A stretch of 15,949 nt of DNA, taken from the NCBI GenBank assembly GCA_003167305.1, contig PMTP01000165.1, positions 1 through 15,949 on the forward strand. Reading direction: 5' to 3'. Position 1 is the first letter of the stretch, and each line of letters opens with the position of its first letter. The notes under the pieces are model-generated. The model saw only the letters and a list, made by a program, of their open reading frames with translations. It was not told where the DNA came from and ran no database searches. The stretch is from Acidobacteriaceae bacterium. Its GTDB lineage: Bacteria; Acidobacteriota; Terriglobia; Terriglobales; Acidobacteriaceae. This document shows, in pieces, positions 1 to 7,558 of the stretch. A program made the translations under genes and the position numbers.

Positions 1-1938
<1,938 letters not shown>

Positions 1939-2210
1939 TCCCCTTATCCCCGCGCGCATACAGGGTTCCGGAGTTGCGCACAAGAAACCTGGTAGTGCGC
2001 ATCAAGGGAGAGATGGCCAAAAGAATCAGCAACAAATCCAGCCACATGGGGCAACCTCACTTTTCAGCGAAGTAAGCGAGACGGCGAGTGTGCCAGGCTA
2101 ACATCACTTATATCACTGGCACTAATTACATAGCTTACATCGCTAACACTATTTACGATGAACTGAAGTGGTGGCGACCGGCTACGCCGGCGCAACCAGT
2201 GCGGGCGCGG
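1939..2210. other. Intergenic region, no convincing gene; AT-rich degenerate repeats
   Basis: No good coding frame is visible. A 7-bp inverted repeat, TGCGCAC (1975-1981) and GTGCGCA (1995-2001), with a 13-nt loop lies 37 nt after the ligA stop. It has no T-run, so it is a poor intrinsic terminator. Bases 2097-2160 are AT-rich and made of loosely repeated ATCACT, ACTAAT and TACAT-like words. CCGGC (2178-2182) and GCCGG (2186-2190) form a small hairpin just past the stop of the minus-strand gene that ends at 2211; it could help end that transcript, but again there is no T-tract. Confidence 0.5.
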
Positions 2211-2575
2211 TTATAGTCCCGCGGAAGCAGCCGGCCTTGGCATGGCGATCAGCCGTGCGGAAGACTCGAATTCCTTGTAGGTTGCGTCCGAGGTAAGGCT
2301 GGTGTCAGCGCCCATGGACTGTTCCATGTATTCGTCATCGACATCGATTTGGGCTGCCTGCGGCACACGCGTCGTCAAGGCCCGGGCCATGAAGTCGCCA
2401 CCAGCTTGTGCACGCAGGCTTGCCCGCACAGATGCTTCGACCCCGGGCGCAGCCGGTTACGCGAGTTCCACCCGCTCACCCGCAGCTCCTCTCCCTGGTC
2501 ATAGGCCACAAACCAGTGGTTCGTCTGCTTCTTCTCCGTTCCGCAGATGTCGCACGATATTGCCTGCCGGATCAC
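2211..2575 (-). pseudogene. Frameshifted small Cys-containing protein of unknown function
   Basis: Two minus-strand frames join into one protein-like sequence. The first runs from GTG at 2575 (reading IRQAISCDICGTEKKQTNHWF) to about 2400 and contains CDIC and a second Cys pair in LCGQAC, which could bind a metal. The second, read to TAA at 2213-2211, continues with DFMARALTTRVP and an acidic, Ser/Thr-containing tail. They meet near 2395-2405: the first frame drifts into unrelated residues after HKLV, while the other resumes at DFMARA, consistent with loss of one base. The GTG is supported by a strong purine-rich ribosome site (AGGGGGAG) about 5 nt upstream on the minus strand. The reconstructed product is about 120 residues. 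I do not recognise a named family. A sequencing error or a programmed frameshift remains possible instead of true decay. Confidence 0.55.
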
Positions 2576-2662
2576 CGCATCTCCCCCTATCCGCACAGTC
2601 CTCCCGCGGCCGGGCCGATTCCCGTCTTCCCTTTGATCCCGATGCGCCAGACAATCTCGAAG

Positions 2663-2696
2663 AGCCACGAGCCCTCGACAAGCCACGAGCCCTCGA
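2663..2696. repeat. Short tandem direct repeat, 18-bp period, two copies
   Basis: AGCCACGAGCCCTCGA occurs at 2663-2678 and again at 2681-2696, exact copies separated by 2 nt. It lies in non-coding sequence upstream of the frameshifted minus-strand gene. No function can be assigned. Confidence 0.75.
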
Positions 2697-2950
2697 ACTG
2701 CCGCAAGCCAGGCAGACGAACCCCATGGAGTACTTTGGGGGGCGTCTACCTCTATTTCATCGCGTATCCGACGAAATCAGTGAGATGTGACCAGAAAAAA
2801 TCCAGGAGTGAAGCAATTGCGGACAGCAGGAAGCGGAACTGTTCTGAAATGGAACCCGTAGCGGGCTTCGATAGAAAATACCGGAGATATGGAGGAATGA
2901 ATCCTGATGAACGGCTACACAGGATGCGGGAATGGTCAGTCCGGAAGGAG

Positions 2951-2970
2951 GCGGGGGTTTCAACCCCCGC
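2951..2970. repeat. GC-rich palindrome (REP-like)
   Basis: GCGGGGGTT (2951-2959) and AACCCCCGC (2962-2970) are perfect inverted arms around a 2-nt centre, so a real hairpin would be 8 bp with a 4-nt loop. AGGAG and CTCCT flank the arms at unequal distance. There is no T-run, so this is not a classic terminator. Its form suggests a dispersed intergenic palindrome, but copy number cannot be judged from one window. Confidence 0.6.
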
Positions 2971-2996
2971 GTCACGCTCCTCGCCGCCCGCGCGTC

Positions 2997-3002
2997 TATA
3001 CT
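2997..3002 (+). promoter_or_regulatory. Candidate -10 box of lgt, leaderless-type spacing
   Basis: TATACT lies 8 nt before the lgt ATG at 3011, so transcription would begin at or within 1-2 nt of the start codon. No Shine-Dalgarno sequence is visible between them. No clear -35 is seen; the palindrome at 2951-2970 lies just upstream of where one would be. Confidence 0.4.
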
Positions 3003-3010
3003 TGAGCAAT

Positions 3011-3811
3011 ATGGTGCCGAATATTCACCTCGGGTTCTTTTCCATTCACACCTTCGGATTGATGATGTGGCTGGCCGCTGTGGCCGCCGCGTTTGTCATG
3101 GACCGCAGCTTCCGCCGCGCCCACGTCACCGTGAAAGATCAAGGGGCCGATGCGATGACCATGGTGGCCTTTGCCTTGGTGGCCGGAATCGTCGGCGCCA
3201 AGCTCTGGCACGTCATCGACACGCCCTTGGAGTTTCGCTATATGGGTTGGAGCGTGCTCTGGGATACGGCCGGCTTCGCCTGGTTCGGCGGGCTCACTTT
3301 CGGCATCTCCGCGCTGCTTTTTCAGGGCTGGTGGGCGAAGATCGGCGCTCTGCGCACTCTCGACCTGGCCGCGCCGGCTGCCGCCATCGGCTATGGCATC
3401 GGCCGCATAGGCTGCTTTCTCTCAGGCGACGGCTGCTACGGCATCGCCATCACGCCGGTGCATCTCATCTCCTTTACTTTCACGCCCTGGGGCATGGCCT
3501 TCCCCCACGGCATCGAGCCGGTCTTTGTTCCCGTCTACCCCACCCCGCTCTACGAACTGGCCGCCGGTTTGCTCATCGGAGCGTGGCTGTGGTGGCGCGC
3601 CGGCAAGCCGCAACCCACAGGTGCCATCGTCGGCCAGTACCTGCTGCTCACCGGAGCAGCCCGCTTCCTGGTCGAGTTTGTCCGACGCAATCCCAAAGTC
3701 CTCTGGGGGCTGTCGAATGCCCAACTGGCCAGCGCCGCCTCGGTCCTCGCGGGCATCCTGCTGATCGCCTGGGCCGCCACCCGCCCTACGCGCTCTCCGC
3801 ATCAGGCTTGA
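3011..3811 (+). CDS. lgt: Prolipoprotein diacylglyceryl transferase Lgt
   Basis: Inner-membrane enzyme that moves diacylglycerol from phosphatidylglycerol to the lipobox Cys of prolipoproteins, the first step of lipoprotein maturation. The 266 residues have a multi-helix pattern (first helix about 13-30). They carry the signature GRIGCFLSG with Arg132 followed by GCYG, then PVYPTPLYE, and a late ARFLVEFVRR block with Arg218 and Glu222, which match catalytically important positions known in E. coli Lgt. Where E. coli has the HGG motif (His103) this protein has FGG (Phe92). The ATG at 3011 gives the expected N-terminus (NIHLGFFSIHTFG); the frame is open further upstream, but those residues are not Lgt-like. 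A gene for a secreted protein follows after 79 nt. The family call is secure. Confidence 0.93.
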   Translation: MVPNIHLGFFSIHTFGLMMWLAAVAAAFVMDRSFRRAHVTVKDQGADAMTMVAFALVAGIVGAKLWHVIDTPLEFRYMGWSVLWDTAGFAWFGGLTFGISALLFQGWWAKIGALRTLDLAAPAAAIGYGIGRIGCFLSGDGCYGIAITPVHLISFTFTPWGMAFPHGIEPVFVPVYPTPLYELAAGLLIGAWLWWRAGKPQPTGAIVGQYLLLTGAARFLVEFVRRNPKVLWGLSNAQLASAASVLAGILLIAWAATRPTRSPHQA

Positions 3812-3872
3812 CAACCGAGCGGCGCGTTATCAGACAAAGCCGCACCTTCGCGGGTACTCGGAATTATTAGCA

Positions 3873-3878
3873 AAGGAG
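3873..3878 (+). promoter_or_regulatory. Ribosome binding site deciding the DUF5715 start
   Basis: AAGGAG is the only good Shine-Dalgarno sequence here. It sits 12 nt before TTG 3891 and 6 nt before an in-frame CTG at 3885, but 39 nt before the first ATG at 3918. The ATG is therefore unlikely to be used despite giving a conventional start. TTG is annotated; the CTG, giving MKLLW, has better spacing but is a rare initiator. Confidence 0.5.
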
Positions 3879-3890
3879 CTTACACTGAAG

Positions 3891-4844
3891 TTGCTCTGGA
3901 TTCTTCGCGCGCTCACCATGCGCCGAACCTCCTTCATCTTCATCTTTATCTTGTTGGCCGTGTTCTTCACGGCCTCATTCGGCGGCCCGCCTGCTCATGC
4001 GGCCAGGACGCACAGTCGAGCCTCGTCCGCGGCAGCATCCCGCACTGCGCACAACAAGAAGAAGCCCGCTGTACAAAAGGTCAAAACGCGGTCCAGGAGC
4101 TGCAGGACCGTTGGGCGTCTGCGTTCGGCCGTGCTTATGCGGCGACACCGCGCGCGGCCGTCCAACGAGACCGAAGCCGCCGGCAGCGAATACGCAGATC
4201 GGCAGCCCTCCGTCGAAGAGGCTTCATTGTCAACCCCGCGGAGGGCGCTGCCGCTGCCACTGCGCGGCTCGTATGAATCACTGGTCCGGCAGAACGAGAA
4301 GACCGAGGACGACGGCCTAGAGCGGATCGAGGACGACGACGATCTGGCCGACCGCATCGCGCGCAAGATGCTGGTTCCGGTTCCGGTCTCCGCGGCGCTC
4401 AATATAAATGGCAACCTGCCTGTGAACCGCCGCTACTGCCGGCCCTGGACGGCCAGCTTTCTCACCGACCTCGCGCGCGCCCATGCGGCTGAGTTTCATG
4501 GGCCGCTTGAAGTCAGCTCGGCGGTGCGCACCGTCGACTATCAAAAGCAACTGATGAAGGTGAACGGCAACGCCACGGCGGCCGAGGGCGACGTCGCCAG
4601 CCCGCATCTGACCGGCGCAAGCATCGACATTGCCAAGCAGGGCCTCACGCAGCAGGAGATCGGCTGGATGCGCGCCTGGCTGCTGCCTTTGGAAACGGCC
4701 GGCAAGATCGACGTCGAGGAGGAGTTCCGCCAGTCCTGCTTCCACATCACCGTCTACAAGAGCTACGTGCCGCCCAAACCGGCGCGCAAACCGGCGGCGC
4801 AGGCCACGGCAAAGCCCACCAAAACTGGCAACTCTGGGCTTTAA
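3891..4844 (+). CDS. Secreted DUF5715-type protein, M15-like peptidase fold
   Basis: Predicted exported protein of 317 residues (from TTG). A Sec-type signal peptide ends near GGPPAHA (about residue 37). It is followed by a basic Ala/Ser/Arg-rich linker, an acidic stretch (EDDDDLADRI, about 145-155), and a C-terminal catalytic-looking domain from about 175. That domain reads SSAVRT..YQKQL, then SPHLTGASID with His239 and Asp246, and later CFHITVY with His285. This H-x6-D...H layout is the zinc-ligand pattern of VanY/M15 D-Ala-D-Ala carboxypeptidases, so a role in trimming cell-wall peptides is plausible but inferred. The tail is Pro/Ala/Lys-rich. It lies between lgt and a membrane-protein gene, consistent with an envelope role. 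The DUF5715 name is from recall of the family's appearance; the specificity is unknown. Confidence 0.75.
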   Translation: MLWILRALTMRRTSFIFIFILLAVFFTASFGGPPAHAARTHSRASSAAASRTAHNKKKPAVQKVKTRSRSCRTVGRLRSAVLMRRHRARPSNETEAAGSEYADRQPSVEEASLSTPRRALPLPLRGSYESLVRQNEKTEDDGLERIEDDDDLADRIARKMLVPVPVSAALNINGNLPVNRRYCRPWTASFLTDLARAHAAEFHGPLEVSSAVRTVDYQKQLMKVNGNATAAEGDVASPHLTGASIDIAKQGLTQQEIGWMRAWLLPLETAGKIDVEEEFRQSCFHITVYKSYVPPKPARKPAAQATAKPTKTGNSGL

Positions 4845-4866
4845 TCCCGTTGTCATCAGATTTTTA

Positions 4867-4897
4867 TTGCGCCAAGCATACCCTCCAAGGTTACAAT
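4867..4897 (+). promoter_or_regulatory. Candidate promoter of the yip1-like gene
   Basis: TTGCGC (4867-4872) and TACAAT (4892-4897) are separated by 19 nt, about 38 nt before the ATG at 4936. The -10 match is good; the -35 is weak and the spacing long. It suggests the gene can be transcribed separately from the one upstream. Confidence 0.35.
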
Positions 4898-4935
4898 CTC
4901 GGCCAAGGCCCCAAGGGTCTTTGCGAGGCGGAATC

Positions 4936-5697
4936 ATGAGCGATATGAATATTCAATCTGTGGCCGGGGAAGCCCCCGGCCTTTCCCAGTGGCAGCGCGT
5001 TACAAATACCTTCTCCGCGCCGTCGACAACTTTTGAAGACATCAAACGCGGCAACCGTAGTTGGTGGATGCCGTTCCTCATCTCGATCCTGGCCGGCTAT
5101 GTTCTGTTTGCGGGCATCACTCTCAAGATCGGCTGGGCGCAGGTGGCGGAAAACATGGTTCGTCTCAGTCCATCGTTGGAAGAGAGGCTTGCGCAAGCCC
5201 CCGCAGCTCAGCGGGAGGGAACACTCAAGGGCATGCAATACGGCCCGGAGATCGGCTTTGCGGCCAGTCCGATCCTCGTCCTGGTTGTCGTTGCGTTGGG
5301 TTCGCTTGTTCTGTTGGGCACCATCAACTTTGTCTTTGGCGGCAAGGCTACCTTTGGAAGCATCTTTACCGTATGGATGTATGCGGGTCTTCCGGGAATC
5401 TTCAAAGCACTTCTAGGAGCAATCGTGATCTTTGCGGGAACGGCTCCAGAGTCCTTCAACTTGAACAACTTTGCTCCTACCAGTGTGGGAGCCTTTCTGA
5501 ACCCGCTGGAGACCAATGCGGCTCTCTACAAATTGGCCAGCGCGCTGGACGTGACTACGATTTGGACCCTGGTTCTTCTAGGGATTGGCATTGCGGCTGT
5601 GGCGAAGGTCAAGCGCAGCTCCGGCTACTTTGCGGTCTTCGGCTGGTGGGCGCTCATCGTGCTGATCGGCGTGGGGTGGGCCGCAGCCTTCAGTTGA
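4936..5697 (+). CDS. Yip1-family integral membrane protein
   Basis: Membrane protein of 253 residues. A soluble N-terminus (1-43) contains the Yip1-type stretch FSAPSTTFEDIKRG. It is followed by about five hydrophobic segments near 44-62, 110-134, 142-168, 206-224 and 232-252. The loop at 70-108 and the region 170-205 (NLNNFAPTSVGAFLNPLE) are also typical of bacterial Yip1-domain proteins. Their biochemical function is not established, so none is assigned. The frame extends far upstream, but ATG 4936 is chosen because a GAGGCGG ribosome site sits just before it and it gives the hydrophilic start (MSDMNIQSV) expected. It is the last plus-strand gene before a strong terminator. Confidence 0.82.
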   Translation: MSDMNIQSVAGEAPGLSQWQRVTNTFSAPSTTFEDIKRGNRSWWMPFLISILAGYVLFAGITLKIGWAQVAENMVRLSPSLEERLAQAPAAQREGTLKGMQYGPEIGFAASPILVLVVVALGSLVLLGTINFVFGGKATFGSIFTVWMYAGLPGIFKALLGAIVIFAGTAPESFNLNNFAPTSVGAFLNPLETNAALYKLASALDVTTIWTLVLLGIGIAAVAKVKRSSGYFAVFGWWALIVLIGVGWAAAFS

Positions 5698-5715
5698 TGC
5701 AAGAACAAGGCCTGC

Positions 5716-5765
5716 AAACGCCAACAGCGCGAATCCGGATAGGGATTCGCGCTGTTGGCGTTTTT
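5716..5765 (+). terminator. Strong intrinsic terminator after the yip1-like gene
   Basis: Perfectly complementary 21-nt arms (5716-5736 and 5743-5763) enclose a 6-nt loop (GGATAG). The 3' arm runs into a T-run (5761-5765). It starts 18 nt after the plus-strand stop. The other strand has only three Ts after the hairpin, so ending the convergent fabF transcript there would be less efficient. Confidence 0.9.
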
Positions 5766-5766
5766 G

Positions 5767-5792
5767 ACTGACCACTGTTCACTGACCACTGT
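5767..5792. repeat. Heptamer-type short repeat between convergent genes
   Basis: ACTGACCACTGT occurs at 5767-5778 and exactly again at 5781-5792. Read in sevens it is TGACCAC, TGTTCAC, TGACCAC, then a degenerate TGTCTTA that runs into the fabF stop codon. Compare the heptamer array at 7462-7489. Confidence 0.7.
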
Positions 5793-5793
5793 C

Positions 5794-7041
5794 TTACTCC
5801 GTCCAGCGCCGCATGATCAGCGAGGCGTTGATGCCGCCGAAGCCGAAGGAATTAGACAGCCCGACGTCGAAGCTGTGGGCGATGGCCTTGTTGGGCACAT
5901 AGTCCAGATGGCACTCGGGATCGACGTTTTCCAGATTGATGGTGGGCGGAAGCATCTGGTTTACCAGCGCCAGCACGGTGATGCCGGCCTCCAGTCCTCC
6001 GGCGCCGCCCAGCAGATGCCCGTGCATCGACTTGGTGCCCGAGACCTTGAGCGTGTGGCTCAGCGCGTGTTCGCCGAAGACCGCCTCGATGGCTTTCGAT
6101 TCATTGCCGTCGCCGGCCGGGGTCGAGGTGGCGTGGGCGTTCACGTAGCCCACCGCCTCCGGCTGAATGCCGGCATCCTTGAGCGCGGCCCTCATGCTGC
6201 GTTGCGCTCCCAGGCCCTCGGGAGCGATGCCGGTGATGTGGTAGGCGTCGGAGCTCATGCCGTAGCCAATGATCTCGGCCAGAATCTTTGCGCCGCGCGC
6301 CTTGGCGAACTCCAGCTCCTCAAGAATGAGAATGCCTGCGCCTTCGCCGATGACGAAGCCGTCGCGGTCCTTGTCAAAGGGTCGGCTGGCGCGGGTGGGT
6401 TCGTCGTTGCGTTGCGAGAGCGCGCGCATCGACGCGAAGCCGCCCACCGACAAAGCCGTGACCGCAGCCTCCGCGCCGCCGGCGATCATCACATCGGCGT
6501 CGCCGTGCAGGATCATGCGCGCCGAGTCGCCAATCGCATTGGCAGAGGTCGCGCAGGCTGTCGCGGTGGCCGAAATCGGCCCTGTCGCGCCGTAGCGGAT
6601 GCTCACCTGGCCGGCCGCCATGTTGACGATGGCCGCGGGAATGAAGAAGGGCGAAATCTTGCGTGGGCCGCCCTGCATCAGGTTGGTATGTTCGCGTTCG
6701 ATGATCTCAAAGCCGCCGATGCCAGAGCCGATAAAGACGCCCACCCGTTCTGCAATCTCCGGGGTGATCTGGAGACCAGATTGGACCATGGCCTCCTGGG
6801 TTGCCGCAAGGGCATAGTGGATGAAGCGCGCCATCTTGCGCGCCTCTTTTTTGTCCACAAACTCGAGCGGGTCAAAGTTCTTGACCTCGGCGGCGAAGGT
6901 GGTCGTAAAGCCAGTGGTATCGAAGCCCGTGATGGGCCCCATGCCGCTGGCGCCGGCCATAAGCTGCTGCCAGATCTGGGGCGCGGTGTTGCCCACACCG
7001 CAGAGCAGCCCCAGGCCGGTGATGACGACTCGGCGGCTCAA
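5794..7041 (-). CDS. fabF: 3-oxoacyl-[acyl-carrier-protein] synthase II FabF
   Basis: Condensing enzyme of type II fatty-acid synthesis: it extends acyl-ACP with malonyl-ACP in the cytoplasm. The 415 residues cover the whole thiolase-fold enzyme. The triad is complete, with Cys163 in TACATS, His303 in NAHATSTPAGD and His340 in SMHGHLLG, the same numbering as E. coli FabF. GFGGINAS near the C-terminus is also diagnostic. The start is TTG at 7041-7039, giving the standard N-terminus SRRVVITGLG. It lies 3 nt after the acpP stop, so the two are almost certainly one transcript with coupled translation. The stop falls just beyond a heptamer repeat and a terminator shared with the convergent gene. 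Confidence 0.97.
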   Translation of the reverse strand: MSRRVVITGLGLLCGVGNTAPQIWQQLMAGASGMGPITGFDTTGFTTTFAAEVKNFDPLEFVDKKEARKMARFIHYALAATQEAMVQSGLQITPEIAERVGVFIGSGIGGFEIIEREHTNLMQGGPRKISPFFIPAAIVNMAAGQVSIRYGATGPISATATACATSANAIGDSARMILHGDADVMIAGGAEAAVTALSVGGFASMRALSQRNDEPTRASRPFDKDRDGFVIGEGAGILILEELEFAKARGAKILAEIIGYGMSSDAYHITGIAPEGLGAQRSMRAALKDAGIQPEAVGYVNAHATSTPAGDGNESKAIEAVFGEHALSHTLKVSGTKSMHGHLLGGAGGLEAGITVLALVNQMLPPTINLENVDPECHLDYVPNKAIAHSFDVGLSNSFGFGGINASLIMRRWTE

Positions 7042-7044
7042 GGG

Positions 7045-7287
7045 CTACTTGCCGCCTTTCGCGTTCTTTTCGATGTAGTCAATCGCGTCCTTGACGGTCT
7101 TGATCTTCTCGGCGCTCTCGTCGGGAATCTCAATGTCGAAGGCCTCTTCGAACTGCATTACCAGCTCGACAACGTCCAGCGAATCCGCGCCCAGGTCTTC
7201 CTGGAAGCTGGCGCCGGGAGTGACTTCGGCCTCGTCGACCTGCAACTGCTCGACGATAATCTGTTTGATCTTGTCTGCAACGGCCAT
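7045..7287 (-). CDS. acpP: Acyl carrier protein AcpP
   Basis: Small acidic carrier that holds growing acyl chains on a phosphopantetheine arm. The 80 residues show the four-helix ACP pattern, with the attachment site [10 protein letters not shown] (Ser36) and a tail [13 protein letters not shown]. The ATG at 7287-7285 is chosen because AGGAG precedes it by about 9 nt on the minus strand and the product has typical ACP length; the frame is open upstream but not ACP-like. It is directly followed by fabF, a common acpP-fabF arrangement, and is likely the first gene of that operon. Confidence 0.97.
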   Translation of the reverse strand: MAVADKIKQIIVEQLQVDEAEVTPGASFQEDLGADSLDVVELVMQFEEAFDIEIPDESAEKIKTVKDAIDYIEKNAKGGK

Positions 7288-7359
7288 GCGTGCTTCTCCT
7301 CTTGATCTGTGAATCCTGGGAATCTCTCCGGGGCTCGCCTTTTCAGGCACCGCTTGTTT

Positions 7360-7389
7360 ACCATACCGGCTCAAGGCACAGAAACACAA
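7360..7389 (-). promoter_or_regulatory. Candidate promoter of acpP-fabF
   Basis: On the minus strand TTGTGT (7389-7384) and TATGGT (7365-7360) are 18 nt apart, giving a leader of about 65 nt before the acpP ATG. Both hexamers are moderate matches to the housekeeping consensus. Confidence 0.4.
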
Positions 7390-7461
7390 CTGGCCTGCCC
7401 GAAAAAATGCGCGGCTCCCCGAGATCACAGTCTATCGGGCGCGCCGGAGGCGTGTAAAGGC

Positions 7462-7489
7462 AGGGAACAGGGATCAGGGATCAGAGATC
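7462..7489. repeat. Tandem heptamer array (four units)
   Basis: Four 7-bp units in a row: AGGGAAC, AGGGATC, AGGGATC, AGAGATC, followed by a decayed AGAAAAC. The array lies in the 271-bp divergent region between acpP and rmuC. Its style matches the other heptamer repeat at 5767-5792, although the unit sequence differs. Confidence 0.75.
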
Positions 7490-7558
7490 AGAAAACTTGC
7501 TGAAAGTTAGCCGAAAACCTGCAAAATAGGCGTACATTAGGCGAAGAGGATTCTTTCC

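Larger units (their letters stand above)
2576..3010. other. Gene-poor region upstream of lgt
   Basis: Several frames on both strands are open here, but none shows a recognisable protein or a well-placed start. It contains an 18-bp duplicated unit (2663-2696), a 2785-2940 stretch with short inverted repeats, a GC-rich palindrome (2951-2970) and a -10-like box just before lgt. The inverted repeats are CCCG-TAG-CGGG near 2858, and ATCCTG/CAGGAT around 2900-2925 with a 13-nt loop. The lgt frame is open upstream through this region, but those residues do not resemble Lgt. Confidence 0.45.

Noticed and set aside
2013..2075. 20-codon plus-strand ORF (MAKRISNKSSHMGQPHFSAK)
   Set aside because: The AGGGAG before it is almost adjacent to the ATG, the peptide matches nothing I recognise, and it is too short to separate from chance.
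2408..3010. Long upstream extension of the lgt frame
   Set aside because: The residues lack any Lgt-like or membrane character, and the known Lgt N-terminus begins at ATG 3011. An ATG at 2897 with a GGAGG 1 nt away is also too tight.
3808..3836. Perfect TTGACA overlapping the lgt stop as a promoter for the DUF5715 gene
   Set aside because: No acceptable -10 lies 16-18 nt downstream; TATCAG is only 14 nt away.
4317..4937. 206-codon minus-strand frame opposite the DUF5715 gene
   Set aside because: Antisense shadow; the plus strand has a signal peptide and catalytic motifs.
5755..7305. 516-codon plus-strand frame opposite fabF and acpP
   Set aside because: It is the antisense shadow of two well-conserved genes in GC-rich DNA and shows no protein-family features.
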